Counted from the stretch's first letter, positions 46,971-60,264 are shown. The stretch is 64,000 bases of DNA from Trematomus loennbergii (GCA_012861695.1 JAAOOA010000086.1:4547293-4611292), one strand, 5' to 3'. The notes: generated by a model from the letters alone, not told the origin. Made by a program: numbers and translations.

Positions 46971-48511
46971 AAGTACTCAGTTAAAAAATCCAACAGTTCG
47001 GTTTTCTTCTGGGAAACATTTCACCTTTCATACAGGATCTGTCCCCCTGACAGCCGTCATTTTGACTTCCTCCAGACCGTTCACACGTGGATGTCACCTG
47101 GGGGGGCGATTGCGGTCACATTGCAGCCATGTGAGAATACAAGAGTTTAGAGGATGAAATGTGTGAATTGGTGACAAAGCATCTGAGAGGGGAGGTGTGA
47201 GGCGGCTTTGTAAGTAGCCGATAAGTGCTGCTCTCTGGCCCCAATCTGGTGACGCTCACACAGAGAAAAGGAGTGAATCCTTGTGCTTTGAAACATGATT
47301 CACACAGACTTGTTATCATCTTAAAAGGCAATGAGAAAACCAGACCACAGAAAACAAAGCAGAGGTGAATTTGCACAGATCACGCTGCAATAACACTGTG
47401 CACATTCATTTTTGCAGTTAGTTATTTTAGGTTTCAGAGTGTTGATTGAAGAGGTGCACGGCGGCTCTGAAGTGCTAAATTGACACTAAAAGGTGTGAAT
47501 GTATTTAAACACAGCGCCGTGTCTCAGAGTTGTTAAATTAACAACAAGAGGTTTAGTGGTGAAAGTTATAAGATACTCAAAGTACATTTCTGTTTTCACA
47601 TTATGCAAATCATACACATTCAAAATAAACACACACAAGTCTCACTAAGGCGCTGTGGAAAGAAATGATGAAAACTGGCAGCAGACGACATAATTAAGCT
47701 CTCAGACTGAATTTTTAAATGAGATACAAAGACTTTATATCCAATCTGAAATATCCAACATTGGAGAAAAAAACATGTCGCTGGCAGTTAAGTATACTTA
47801 AAGCTGCAGTGATAATAGTGGATGTTATCATTGATTTTCTATTAATTTAAACCTCAAAGTGTGTTGACAGGTCTATACTGCATTGCAGAGGAGAACACAT
47901 TTGTATAAAGCTTTTGTGGCTTCAGAAGTAAAGTGAAATGATAAATTGCCGTGGGTAATGTAGGCGCCAGGAAGAAGACAAGGACAATAATGTGTGGAAA
48001 TGCTGCATCAATGTGGTTTCGAATAATTGTTAAAACAAGTTCTCAACTGGGAAATATATTAGGCCTATATATATTCACATTAAATCAGAGCATCAACAAG
48101 GAAAGAGAAAGGAAATTGCAATTATTCATGTATCGCGCAAAATATTTCGCTCACATATAATTTGGATTATGGAAGGTTGATGGTTAGTTGCTGTCCATGT
48201 ACAGTAGAATGCCTGGATTAGTTATTTAAATGTATCTTTTAGCATAAACCCATGTGATAAGTCATGTAAAGCAATATTTTTCTAGTTTTAGGGAGTGCAC
48301 TGGTGTGGGAAATACAATGCACCTTCTTTGTAGTATTCATGTTGTTTCCACATTATAACCAAAGCCTGTGAACATACGTCGGAGAACGACTTCCAAACTG
48401 GAGAGTTGGGATTATCTGAGGAGCATGTGAATTCATAATGAGGAAGAAATTAGCTGACCTGACCTCTGTAGTCCTCTCGTCGTCCTGGCCTTATGCTACA
48501 TTAGCTGCTAC
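46971..48511. other. No gene recognised
   Basis: Unique-looking AT-rich DNA; short open frames only. I see nothing in it. Confidence 0.35.
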
Positions 48512-48659
48512 CAGTGGCGCCCCAAGACACTCTGGACATGACATGTTGTCGTTGCTGTGGACCTTTTTAATCGACCTTCTTTTGGGGCCCCCTTCTGGTT
48601 CGGGGCCCCAAGCAGTTGCCTGCCTTGCCTGCCTTGCCTGTCGGCAAATGGCGCCCCTG
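48512..48659. mobile_element. Small TIR element (CAGTGGCGCC ends)
   Basis: CAGTGGCGCCCC at the left and ATGGCGCCCCTG at the right are imperfect inverse ends of a 148-bp unit. The interior has a direct repeat GCCTGCCTTGCC. Flanking octamers GCTGCTAC/GGTGCTGT agree at 5 of 8. hAT-like termini, but weakly supported. Confidence 0.45.
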
Positions 48660-49731
48660 GGTGCTGTTGGGGAATAATTTGCCCTGCATGTCCTCCTTCG
48701 CCCTCTGACGCAGCTGACCAGCCTTGAGCAGCCGTTATCTCCCATAAGGAGGGGCTGCCCTAGCATGTTGTTGTTGTTACCAGTTTATGACCGGGCAACT
48801 CTCTGTCAGAGATAGTTATTGTTGTGGGACACCTGGAACACATCCTTCTCGGGTGTAGTAGATGACCCCGAGCCATAAGCGACAACAAATGTGATTCAGT
48901 GTCCCTCAGCTGTTTAGTCTATCTATTGAAGAATGTTAATTATTACACTCTGAGTTAAAACCTCGAGCTACAGGAGGGTTCTTCAGAATTGATTGTGGCA
49001 TCTCAACCGTGTGGTCAAACCGTGGCCCGTGACATGTCTTGTGAATTCTCCGGCCGAAGCTCCAAATAAACCCTCAGTGTTTGCCATCAAAGCTCCAGCT
49101 CTCCTCGTGTCTCTCTGAGTCCTGACTCCTATTGCTTCAGAAGTTTCCCCCACAGGTGCTACTAGCATAGCAAGCCTGAAACCTATTGTTAGCACTCAAA
49201 TTGTACTGTGGGTTAAAGTAAGTGATGAAATAAAAATATGATATATGGTTCTGCTAAGTTAAAAGCTAAGTTGATGGAGTTAAATAAAAGTACAACAACA
49301 GAGAAACCCTGGGATAGACAGGCACATTACAGACAGGACTAAAAGATGGCAGGTGAAGAGCAGCAGGTGATTAGAAACTAGGCGCTATGGGATAGATGCT
49401 AAATGCTAAACTGTTTAGCAAGTATTTACTGTAAAGGTAGAGGACTAAATAACCAATAAACAACAGTGTTTACCTATATGTTAGCTAACATTAGCCATCA
49501 CAATAGCTCTCCAAGCTAGCTGTCAGATATCATGCCAGCTAACACTAGCTTAGTTTCTCACAATAATAATTGTTAGAGCCAGTATTTTGATTTATAAGAA
49601 AGGCCACCTAATTGTGACATCTGTAGTCAACGCACTATAAAGGACTACAATTCCCACGGCGCCTGCGCTAAAGCCACAGGCAACCTGTTTGAGAGACGCC
49701 GTCGAGGAACAGTTTTTAACCGTACACGTAC
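48660..49731. other. No gene recognised
   Basis: Intergenic DNA; I see no coding exon or repeat pair. Confidence 0.35.
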
Positions 49732-49855
49732 TACATTACATTACATTACATGTCATTTGTTAGACGCTTTTATCCAAAGCGACTTACATACATTCAGTAC
49801 TGTGGACAGTCCCCACAGGAGCAATTTGGGGTGAAGTGTCTTGCCCAGGGACACT
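49732..49855 (+). repeat. Teleost SINE-like conserved repeat
   Basis: A (TTACA)n start is followed by AGACGCTTTTATCCAAAGCG, ACTTACATACATTCAG, GGAGCAATTTGGGGTGAAGT and TCTTGCCCAGGGACAC. I recognise the CGCTTTTATCCAAAGCGACT block as a very widespread fish interspersed repeat. No tRNA-like head is visible in this copy. Confidence 0.6.
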
Positions 49856-50788
49856 ACACATACACATACAAATCGTACAAGTACCCTTTAAGTTATGAAG
49901 TTATATAAGCATTATTAAGAAAGAAAGAATACCTAAGTTGTTCATTATTTTATTTAAGTTTTGCTTATTTCTTTTGAACATTGTAAAGGCCTATTTTCTT
50001 TGTTGCATGTGCAAAGGTTTGTTATTTTGGTCAAAAACATCATCTAAACCATCGGAGGCCAAGCAACTCTTCAAACTGTAAGTAATTTAAAGGAAAGAAA
50101 ACGAGTTAGAACGGTCTGTTTAAGGCGCCTAGTGGCTTGATGGAAAGACAAGGCCACGACAATAATAGCTTGCACATTTTACACAGGGAAACATTTGTAA
50201 TTGGGTTTGTACTCAAGCAGAGGTGGGTTGTGACTCTTGTATAAACATCATTTCTCAATGTCAACTAAAATGTACCCACCTCCTTTATCGCAGACCGATA
50301 TCTCAGAATGTGGGCAATTAGGGTAACATTTTAAAAACCATTGACATTCATTTTGTTCGACTGCATTGAACTTATTTGAACATTTTGCCAGTCGGAACTT
50401 GAGTCCTCAGAAATCCTGTAAATGTGTGCGTTTATCACCCAGCTGATCTGATCCAGAGGACACCAAAGGGACCAGAGAGGAAACAGCTCCTGCGTCACTG
50501 AGCCTGGTTCTCTCTGCTGCTGTTTTATACAAACCCCAGAACTTCACCTGAGACTGTAAATGTACAGTATTTATATAGGAAATCCTCTGTATTGCATAAC
50601 ACGAGAGGCTCTAAATGATTTTCATTGCTTAGATTGTCTTTTAAAGCCTCAAAGCCCTTATGAGAACATTATTGTAATCACTGTATAATAGAGTTGTCTA
50701 CAGCATGTTGTATATTCTTGTGGCAAAGCATTAGGGAGGAATTAACAAACAGAGAGCTCGCTTGAGTAAATTTAGAATAATTTATTTT
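49856..50788. other. No gene recognised
   Basis: Spacer before the myo1d 3' end; nothing recognised. Confidence 0.35.
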
Positions 50789-51251
50789 CATTCTCCTTCT
50801 CATTACTTCTGACATGGAATAATTGTCTCAGCCTGCCTTTTTTAAGGTAACAGCATGAGACAAGGTACAATAAAGTATTCATTTTATTAAAGTTCCACTC
50901 AAATGTACAAAAATATATCTGGAATTCTTCTCTTGGTTGTTTGTATGCATTGTGATGTACAATTTGTCATTCAAAGATGCTTTAATTTATGTTTTTGTTT
51001 AATCTTCAAATATCTTGTAACATAAAAGCAAACAGTATCATACATGTGTAAGGCAACTTTGCAGTTTTTACAACATAATAATCTCCTAATTTCTCTATTC
51101 AACACTTCTGTTATTGTCTGCTGAACATTGCCCTCCTGCAGCTTTATAGTTAAGAAAGCAGACTCAGCTGTACTTTGGAAAAATATTTAAACAATCTAAA
51201 GAGCGTGAGGGTGGACCAGTTCCTCAAATGCAGAGCGTCCAGTTCCTGAGG
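50789..51251 (-). terminator. myo1d: Putative myo1d 3' UTR with polyadenylation signal
   Basis: Downstream of the stop codon on the minus strand an AATAAA (plus TTTATT at about 50789) occurs after about 460 bp, within GAAAATAAATTATTC. The length is reasonable for a 3' UTR; other AATAAA-like sites are possible. Confidence 0.3.
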
Positions 51252-51435
51252 TCAGGTTCTTCTGGTAGGATTGTTAGTTAGCAGGGACAGCAGGATGAAA
51301 CCATCTCGACTCTTCTTGAAATCTGCGTTGTTCTGTCCCGGTTTGCTTTCCACGCTGACGCTCTTTGGTTTTCCCCGCATGTGAAGCTGCACAGCCAAGG
51401 GACAAACCTTCACTGGAAATGGGACATTTCTTAAA
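51252..51435 (-). CDS. myo1d: Unconventional myosin-Id, last coding exon
   Basis: The minus-strand exon starts after the acceptor TCTCTTTCAG at 51436 and ends with TGA at 51254-51252. It encodes RNVPFPVKVCPLAVQLHMRG, KPKSVSVESKPGQ and NNADFKKSRDGFILL. The VQLHMRGKP...VE.K.GQ...DF.KSRDGFIL pattern matches the end of the class I myosin TH1 tail domain, in particular myosin-Id, which closes with a PDFTKNRSGFIL-type sequence. Myosin-Id is an actin motor that binds membrane lipids through TH1. It lies opposite cdk5r1, as in other vertebrates. Upstream exons must lie to the right of 51436, mostly outside the window, since none was recognised up to 64000. MYO1G is the main alternative; synteny favours myo1d. 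Confidence 0.75.
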
Positions 51436-51436
51436 C

Positions 51437-53445
51437 TGAAAGAGAAAAGCAAAGACAAACTTGTATTATTATACTTGATGAGCCTATTCCCTTATCCTCT
51501 AAACTGTGTTTTCTCCAGTAAATGCTTTTCAATTCCTCTCACCTTAATCCCATCTAATCCCAAACTAACCACAGGACCCCTTTCATGTGCGTATTTGAGA
51601 TATTGCTCAGAAATCTTATGTATGTCAATGAGCTTAGTCTATCTATAAATTCATAAATCTTTAGTACATTTTTCAAAACATTCCCCATCTTCAAAAATAA
51701 ACTGATCAAACAGTGTTTTCTACTTTTATATGAAGACATGTTTAGATAGCAGTTCCCCTTGTGGATGGCTCCAAAAGTGAGTGAATCCCCATAGACCACT
51801 ATGTAGAAATGTCTAATGGGTGACAACAAACACATTTTAAGATGCAAAAAAAAAAACCATTCTCTGTAGGTTAATGTAAGTGCATTGGAATTCTCTTGGC
51901 ACAAGTCTTTATGAATTCTTATATTTCCTTAACCTAATGACATGTTCCATTGAGGTTAAGGAAAAGTGGTTAGTAAAAGACTTATGACCGGATTTCTTTA
52001 GCTGATTTCTCTATATGCTAAGGAAAGGAGCTTCAATGCTTTCTATCCTATCTCTTTTAGCATTTTTCAATGCATTTTAAAAAAAGTTTATAAAAAAGAA
52101 CTAGTGCAGTGGGATTTTCCCAGTTGTCTTTATATAGTCATGAAGTCCGAATGAGTTCTTCTTCTCATTTGCCATTGACCTAATTACTTTTCCCATTGTT
52201 GTCGAGTAAAAGTGGTTAGGAAAAGTCATTATCGCGTCGTTTCGCGTCATCTATCATCGTCATATTGAGTATCCGTGGTATCCAGGTTCAAAAGATCCGT
52301 TTAACTTGACAGGTGTGTTTGAATGCCTTGAACCATCGTAATTAAAGCTGTAAAGCTGTATTACAATTTGTCAAAATAAAAACATTTGAGGGTATTTGTC
52401 CATTAAAACCTCAATAAAGCATTGAGTTTTGTATTGATATCCTCACTTGTACATGTGATGGTTTCCACAGAGCACAGTCACATACAGAGTGCAGGTGCTT
52501 TGGTGTCAACCCCCCCCCACCCCTCTGCTGACAGTTGGGATGAGGAAGCGTGGCTCTGCTTGCTCGACAGGCCGGGTGCTGCACAGTCAGCTGAAGATGA
52601 TCTGCTGTGAAGTCGCTGCTTCCTCTGTTCCCTCGGGATCCTCCGCCGCAGTGACCCCTCAAACACAATCTGGACACATACACACTCTGCAGTGTGTTTC
52701 AAAGAGCCTTACCCCGGATCCACCTACGTCACAGCCGGGGCCCAGGAGACTACATGGCTGATATACCCAATTCTCCCGTAAACAAATACCGATTGTTTTT
52801 CTGTTGGTGGACACACTTGGTTTGAACCCATCTTGAGGACTTTAAAAGCAGATGCAGAACCAAGCAGCTATTATTGGAGACCTTTGAATGTTGATAAGCA
52901 GAGCTGGCTCATGTATGTACGCCACCTTGGCAACTGTCGGCCTCCTTTGGCAAGAACGAACTCATAGCGTTTGGAGTGTCCAATTCTCCCCAGACTGACT
53001 GCACCTCTTCAAAACACTGGCTGAAAATCAAATGAAGTCCCACTTTTGATAAGTTAATTTATGCAGATTGTATAATGTATTAGCTGTTATGTAAAAGGAT
53101 TGGCAATGTGGTTTAATACAGTAGATACACACCAGGTAAGATCATCAGATTGAAACAAATATGAGAATGGAGAGCTCAACAACATGTATACTGAACACTG
53201 CTCGTTAAAAACTGCATATTAATACTGCTTCAGCTTGTGAAACGCAGGAGTATAAACTGTACTGTATATATCATCTTATGATAAGGTTTATTTGTTACAT
53301 CATTTTTGTATCAATCCATATTAAAACTAGCAACTGTGTGAGCGTCTTGAAGCCTAGTTAATATTGTTAAAAGGAAAAGTACTCAGACAATGTACTGTAT
53401 CTTCTTTGTGTTAATAAGAGCTTTTTTATTTTTTATGGAGATAAT
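51437..53445 (-). other. Probable last intron of myo1d, no exon recognised
   Basis: No myosin exon or repeat pair recognised. A C-run (52509-52518) and a G/C-rich stretch around 52540-52740 give open frames without domains. Confidence 0.35.
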
Positions 53446-53853
53446 CTAACCTTCCCTTTGTGCTATGCTAGGCTTCACATGGCACAGTGCTAATCCGCTT
53501 GATTGATAGTTAGGTCCTGGCTTTGTTCTGGGTTTCCTTTTCACAAAGCTAGTATAGAACAGGAGATTTTCCATGCCTTTCTGGAAATACTCTGTTTGGT
53601 TTAGGCATGAGGCAGATTGCACCGCGGTCACGTAGCTAGGTGGTAACTTGGACGATCCTTGAATTAGTCTGTTGATTATCGCTGTGTCTGCCCTCAATGA
53701 CAGAACATCGAATAATGTTGTCTCTTGAGAAGTTCCTTCTTCATCAACCTCCGATGTTTGTTTTCTCCATGTTTCATGCCAGCTGCCAACATCATCAACA
53801 GGCCAACTTGATTGCCAGGGATTCTTCAACAATGAGCGTTTGTAGTCACTCAT
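53446..53853 (-). other. Unrecognised 135-aa open frame
   Basis: A single minus-strand frame with an even amino-acid mix (MSDYKRSLLKNPWQSSWPVD at the start, TSFVKRKPRTKPGPNYQSS near the end). I recognise no domain, signal peptide or membrane segment and see no clear splice sites. It lies in the presumed myo1d intron. It may be an old retrocopy, a transposon remnant or chance. Confidence 0.2.
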
Positions 53854-55978
53854 GGGCTAATAAGGACATTACACAGATCGAGAGCTGGCAGGGTCAATTC
53901 CGTTTGATGTCTGGTCAAGAGGATTCAAACATTTGCATTCTTACTAACAGCCTCCGTCACTAGAGGTTCAACAGGGTTGTTATTTGTGAAAACTCCCTTG
54001 AATGCATATGCAATAAGGAGGGAGGCGCACCTTGTAGGCATTTGCGCAAATGACAGTGACTCAAGCCTGGTGCGTCTGTTTGACAAATGCGGTCAGACAC
54101 GTGTTTGGGGCAGAATGCATCACATTTGGTGCTAAAGCATGACTAAATCTGTCTCTACCCACTTCCTACTGTGCATTTGGTATTTGCATACTTAAGACAC
54201 ATGACTAGCATGAAAGCAGATTATTGACATAATCAGAGAGAATTTAGTTCTTAAATAACATTTAAAAACAACTATACATGAATGATTTGTTTTAAAACTG
54301 CCTATAAACAACAAGACTCAACTTGCTCTGGTCAAGAGAGGTCTAAGAGATAAAAGATTAAAACAGTTTGTGTAAGAAGATGATGCGCTTGAAGCTTCAA
54401 ATTCTCTTCAAGCTGCCACATTACATGCTTTCTTAGTGCTCGAAGAATGTAAACACCTTTCCAAATGTGTCACTGTCCATCATCAGTCACACCAACAGGT
54501 GTGGCCTTGCTCTTTTTTTACTTGGCCCGAGTGGGCCTCAAACGCAGCCTTGCTGAACCCCTAAACCAGCTGTCCTGTCCTGCAGCAGCGACAAGGCCGA
54601 CTCAGGAACCCACTGACCCCTGCTGGGTTTTGATTATGTGTGTGATACTGATCTCATCATACCAGCTACCACGAGTGGAATCTGACACCAGAAGAGTGTG
54701 TTGGCGCCTGAGGACTGTGGGTGATCAGCTATGAAGACCTGTTGTGCAGGATAGTGAAGCTTTTTGCTGAAGTCTGGAGGCTGAGACTGTCCAGGGCTAT
54801 GATTAAATACTGCCATTCTTCATGTGACAGCATCAAACACAACTTGGTGTTTACCAAGAGCTCTTACTCTTTACTTAAATGTAATGTAATGTAATCATGT
54901 GAATAGACTCATGTGAGCTATGTTACAAATCATTTCTTCCCGCCTTTAACAGGAACATGCCTGCCGACTATTATGTTTTTATTTCTCTAGTCTTGTTGTG
55001 GTTATTTAACATCTTACCAAAAGGACAACAGTTGAAAATTAGCCTGCTGGCTAATACTGGCACGTTTACAGCAATGTTGATCAATGTGCACTGTCCTTTA
55101 AATAAATAAACAAACAAACAAAACAAACAAACTAGAGAACATCTTATTTACTGTGGTGATCTGCACTGCGCCATATTTGCCGTGTTTCAACATTATCGTA
55201 GAAAATGGAACTTGGGGTTAATCAATGCAGATATTATGCTCAACGTACAACAAATTAAATGTTTTAGCTGCAAAGCTTTCAAGAGTGTCTTAATCCAAAA
55301 CAATAACAGCATCTGTCATTTTTTAAAGTCTTTCTGACTATGTGAACATCTCAGAGATGAAGGTGAAACATGACAATGTTTAAATGCTGCCAGACCTCCA
55401 GTGAGGAGTTTGGGATGGATGTCACCGTACACTGTGGTGTGCATCCCGTCTATAACCAACAATCAACATCTTTTAACCATGACAGCAACTGCTTCCTGAA
55501 AAATGTGTTTTTCTTTAGGACTTGAGGGTTTTCCCATGGGGGAGAAAGAAAGAGATAAGAGATATGTGTCATTTTTACGCCGACACTTTCTTTCCTCTAC
55601 AGCTGATCAATTTTGTCTTGGTCTTAATCACAATAAATCAAACTGATGAACTAAATGATCTGGACATGTGGCGACTGACAATGATTGCTCGGCTTAAAAG
55701 CTCATTGTTAGTATTTCAAGTTTATTTGACTTTCAGTTTACATGCATGGTTGCTGTGAACAGTGATGAAGCATTTTCTTAATTCTAAAAAGGCATTTGGG
55801 GGTCAAGACTCAGGCTCTTTTAGTTTCTCAACATGACCCAGGGAAAGGTTTTGAAAGTGCTGTACTGTGTTGGGAAAACAGACATTGATCAGGAATATGA
55901 TCAGCTGCTGGGCTGTCAGAAGAGGGGGAGGAAAAGAGAGACTCCGTTTATTATTATTATATTATTATATAGAGTCGT
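53854..55978 (-). other. Probable myo1d intron, no exon recognised
   Basis: Only short simple repeats, e.g. an AAAC-rich run at 55099-55130. Nothing else recognised. Confidence 0.35.
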
Positions 55979-56105
55979 TATCAATTTGTTTTAAAGCTCA
56001 ATAAATAACAAGAAGACCTCTGACCGGCACTTTTCTAATTTTGTCCGGAAGATTTAAACTTTAACGGACATGTTGACCAGCGAAAAAATGTTAACGGAAA
56101 CTCTG
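55979..56105 (-). mobile_element. hAT1-family terminal fragment
   Basis: The reverse complement matches 12582-12715: CGTTAACATTTTTTCGCTGG, ATGTCCGTTAAAG, AAAATTAGAAAAGTGCCGGT and CTTTAAAACAAATTG. It ends with the CTCTG terminus at 56101-56105 and joins directly to R6 sequence. Confidence 0.7.
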
Positions 56106-56464
56106 CCGCATGGTTCCCTCGTCCCTTGGAAGAGGCGGAGAGGTGGGTGTTTTTCATCTGTTGGTGGACTACCGGAGAGATTTACAGCAGGAGCACACGC
56201 CGTCCACCGCGGAGAATAAACAGAAGGGCAACCATGGCAACCATGCTCCGGGGTCTTCTTCGCTGCTTTTGGTGTATTTTGTGGCGGCAGCAGCGCCACT
56301 TACAGGCCCGGCATATGTACTACAGCGTTTCCAGCGGGTCGAGCGGTCTCGTGTGAACGGACACGTTAATTGAGCCGAATGCGTGTGAACGGAAGACTTT
56401 TTTGAAAACAAATTTGGTGCGTAAACGCAAACGTACCCGTTTCGTCCTTGTGTAAATGGGGCCT
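56106..56464. mobile_element. TIR element R6, right half
   Basis: It shares GGTTCCCTCG, CACCGCGGAGAATAAACAGA and GGCATATGTAC with the 24-kb copy and ends in AATGGGGCCT, the worn R6 terminus. The left half is replaced by the hAT1 fragment. Confidence 0.65.
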
Positions 56465-56596
56465 AAGTGTTACATTTAAACACAGGCCTGAAATAATTTT
56501 ACACTGTTACCCCCCCTGTCCCTCCTTCCACTGCTTTGACTTGTCTGTGCGATGTCTTTGAATTGTCATATTGTCTTTTTGTACATTTGTCCGCAG

Positions 56597-56885
56597 TGGT
56601 GGACAAATATATTTATTATATCACAAGGGTATGATTATTGATCCATTGATGTGTTCATCATTTTACAGATGGCAAATCCATAATAGTACATTATAATTTA
56701 TTAGTTGATTTATTTTAGCATTGACAAAAGTAAAAAGTAACTAATCTTGATTTCAGGTATACATTACATGTAGTGCAGTGTAAAGTACAATGTTTGCTTC
56801 CAAGATATAGTGGAGTATAAGTATGAAGTAGCATGACATGGAAATACTCAAGTAAAGTTATGTTAAACTTGTAAAAAAGTGTTAT
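56597..56885. mobile_element. Degenerate hAT-type MITE fragment
   Basis: It starts GCAGTGGTGGACAAATA and contains AAATACTCAAGTAAAGTTA, motifs of the 6619-7101 family. The right terminus is not found. Confidence 0.4.
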
Positions 56886-57498
56886 GTTAAAACATCTTGT
56901 GGTTTTGAACAGTTGGTTTTGTGCTAGACTATCTCTTGGCTGGTACTTCCTGGAGTACATTGAACGCAAACGCAATATTGGCGGGTACAAGTATTGGCAG
57001 TTTTATACTTATATAATGATTTAATAAAATACAAACCGGACCTTTATATTTCTCTTGCTAAATGTTGACATTAATAACTTACAGTAAGATAGGGACAAGT
57101 ATCTGCTAAATTGTTATTTCATGAAGCTCATTGCACATCAAATCCGCTCGGCTTAATCCAGGTAGAGCAGCAATAACACGACATGACAATGTGATGATCC
57201 ACAGCAATCTATCAGGTTAGCAAAATCTTTCTCTCTTTCTTCAGGTTTCACAACGTGCGCTGAGTGAGTGAGGTGAACTCAGAAACAATAAGCACAGCTC
57301 TGTAAAAGCTATAAAGATACAAAGACACACTTTTAAGTGCATTTGAAGAACAGTAGGATCAGTAAGTGAGCTGAGGTAATTATGGCTGTACTATAATGAG
57401 GACGGGGGTTGAAAAGTATGTGTATGTGCTCTAGACAATTAAAGCCCCTGTTGAGTGCAGGTTTTAGAAAGAAATATCCCATCCAAATTCAGAATGGC

Positions 57499-58769
57499 TT
57501 AAAGGGGACCTATCATGCAAAATGCACTTTGTGATGTCTTTTATACATGAATATGTGTCCCCGGTGCGTCGGGGAACTCACGCAGCGTCAGAAAATAAAC
57601 CCTCTCTCTTTTCCTCCGTACCCAAATCTTTTAAAAACGGGGGTACAACGAGCGGATACAGATTTGCTGCCGAACTGACGTCAAATCGGCGGCGGACCCA
57701 CAGAAAGTTGCTATCAGAAACAATGCCTGACGTGTTTTGGACGTAATCTCGTCTTTGTTTACATTAGCAAGCCTCGCTAACACTCAGAGCTAACCTGTAC
57801 TGGAGCACATGTGTTTAAAAAGCAGGAAATACAAAAAGGAACTCACCTTGTGATAAACCTGCAAGAGAAAAGCATTTGAGCTCCATACTGTTTCAGAAAT
57901 AATCCTTGACGTGGTTTAAACAGGATGGCGTTTTATCACAGCAGAATTTAACTTTATCTCCGGTAGAATTCTGATCAGGCATTAGCTCCGCCTCCTCTTC
58001 TTTTCTTTTTTTCAAGCTAAGGACACAAAATCCGCGTTTCTCTAACGGGCCGTCTCCACGGCAGCGTTAAAAAATCTTGAAACGCTTCTGCCCATTCACT
58101 TTGAATGGGGTGACGTCACTTTTTTTCGCTTTCGCCGAAATGCACTGTGGGCAGGCGAGCGGAGATTCTCAGGATTTTCAAGATCCAAAGTTGAACAATG
58201 TTCAACTTTTTGAAGCTGAGGAGGAAGCGTCAGCCAATCAAATCCCGTGTATGCAAATCTGACAGTTCAAGCTCTAGCCAATCAAACGGCGTGTATGCTG
58301 GGAGAGAAATACCGCAGGTCATTTCCTCATATTCCAAAACATGGAGGAGAAATTAGCGGTAGCGAATCAATCACCCGGTGCTTTATGACCAGACCTACCG
58401 GGATATAAACCGGAGGAGCCAGGCATGGAGGGAGGTGGCAGAGACAGTGGTAGGTTTTCGCCTGTTTTGGGGAGTTTATATCCAGTTTACTTCGGGCTTT
58501 TTTGCTTCGTATGTCGCGGGCGGGAGATTCATGTGATTGGTTGCTCGCAAAAAATCCTCAAGCTTCAGATACGCCCACCTCCAAGATTTTTTTAACGCTG
58601 CCGTGGAGACGGCCCGTAACAGGGCTACAAAGAGGGGTATGAGCAGTATGAGGCATGGCTACAATGGGTGATCTGTTTGGTATTTTGAAAAAAAACTTCA
58701 CAGACATGTTTTGGATAGGTATGGCCCTACAATATATGTTTCCAATATAGCATAATAGGTCCACTTTAA
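57499..58769. mobile_element. TTAA-flanked TIR element (family E3) with a nested element
   Basis: TTAAAGGGGACCTATCATGC at the left pairs with GCATAATAGGTCCACTTTAA at the right, both at TTAA. At 58043-58619 it contains a complete copy of family E4, so E4 inserted later. Without the insert the element is about 0.7 kb. No transposase recognised. Confidence 0.75.
58043..58619 (+). mobile_element. TIR element of family E4, nested in E3
   Basis: The ends are GGGCCGTCTCCACGGCAGCG and CGCTGCCGTGGAGACGGCCC, a perfect 20-bp inverted pair. Highly similar to 29312-29901 throughout, but the terminal sequence differs (GTCTCCACGG versus GTCCACACAG) at both ends in the same way, so the two ends were homogenised within each copy. 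Confidence 0.82.
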
Positions 58770-60264
58770 GAATTCAGTCATTAAATTAACTACAAAGTCT
58801 ACAGAAGATAAAAAGTAACACGGGTCATAGAAATGTATATATTTAAAAAAATTATTCAATACCAGTCAAGTCTCATAAACCTCAATCTGTTGAGAGATTG
58901 ATTTGAAGCTTCAACATGTCGTTCAGTAATTTGAACTCACACTATCTGATTTATACACAAAATGGGTTCATAACAGATTGGATGATGTTTTTCTATTAAA
59001 AAAAACATTTAATATGCTAATCAACATGACAACCAGCATGTTGTGTTTAACCAGCCCTTATGGCTGAGCTAAAAACACCCATGTGCATTGATTCTTTATG
59101 TTGATGCATATGAAACGGATTTCACAAGAAGGTCCAGGCGGACATGATACTGTGTAGAGGAAGGATTTAACGGTATGATGGGATGAGTGCTGTAACTCAG
59201 AGTCAGTGAATACTTTACATCATATTTTCCCCATGAGCTCATTCCCCGCATCAAAGACTCTGGGCTGTGGCGGAGCAGATTTGTATGAAGACATCCTGAC
59301 TGGTGCCGCGGTTGTTAAATCTAGGGGACTTTCTGTTCGAGCGTCTCAAAGCCTCCTGGGCGGCTGGTGACCTCAAACAGCACACGCATCAAAAGGCCTC
59401 TTAGTGGATTTAATCTGCGCACACGTGCTGCCTTTAAATCCAGCGCAACAAGCGGATTCCTCAGAGATATTTTCATTCTTAACAGTTTCAAGCAGACAGC
59501 AATTCATCAGTAAATATAATATGATCTCAAAAAGGCACATGTTGCCAGGCTGATGTTTGGACAGATATGACGAGTTCAGGAACCATCACTAACATGTCCA
59601 GATCTCCTGCTGCATAAACACGTCAGATAGCAATCAATCGTCTTCCCCTATAATTGATTTGAGGAGAGGAGAGGCTCTCCCACTGCGAGCTCCCTCTCTG
59701 TTAAACTGACTTGTTTTTATCTCAGAAATGAATCAATGGTGTTGAGAATTAATCAGAACTGAGGAAAAAGCCAGTGCCAATAAAGAACATGACACACATT
59801 TTGATTCAATTCATATTTAAGACCCCTGCATTGCTTCCTAAAGCATATCTGCTCGAAATCACCGTTCATGCGTTGGCTCTGCTGTTGTTACAGTGTGACT
59901 AATTCTTTTCCCCATAATGCCCCCGAGGAGGTTCAAGACGCAGGGTGCAGCTGGTAGAGACGGGCCCACTGCTTCTGATGACGGTGATAGTCATTTTAAT
60001 AGATGATGAACGCTGTGACGCCAAAGCGGACCCCGTGATGGTCGGCCCCTCCAAGAAATGGAGTGGCCCCGGCCCACGCTGCCATGGCCGCAGATTCTGC
60101 TGTTGCCTCAGAGATGGTTGCCAGGCAGCTAGAGGAAGTGCTAATTAAGATTGCGAGGGGGAAATTGCAGGCTTGTGTTGACAAGTGGGTGAAGAGTCGA
60201 TGGAGAGGGGCAGTGGGATGAAGGGCGGGGGGGGGCACAAAGTGGAATCTTCTTATGGTCTTTA
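58770..60264 (-). other. Probable myo1d intron, no exon recognised
   Basis: Mostly unique-looking DNA with short open frames; no myosin exon, RNA gene or repeat pair seen. Confidence 0.35.

Noticed and set aside
52411..52761. Overlapping open frames on both strands near a C-run
   Set aside because: None carries a myosin or other domain; they arise from local GC content within the presumed intron.
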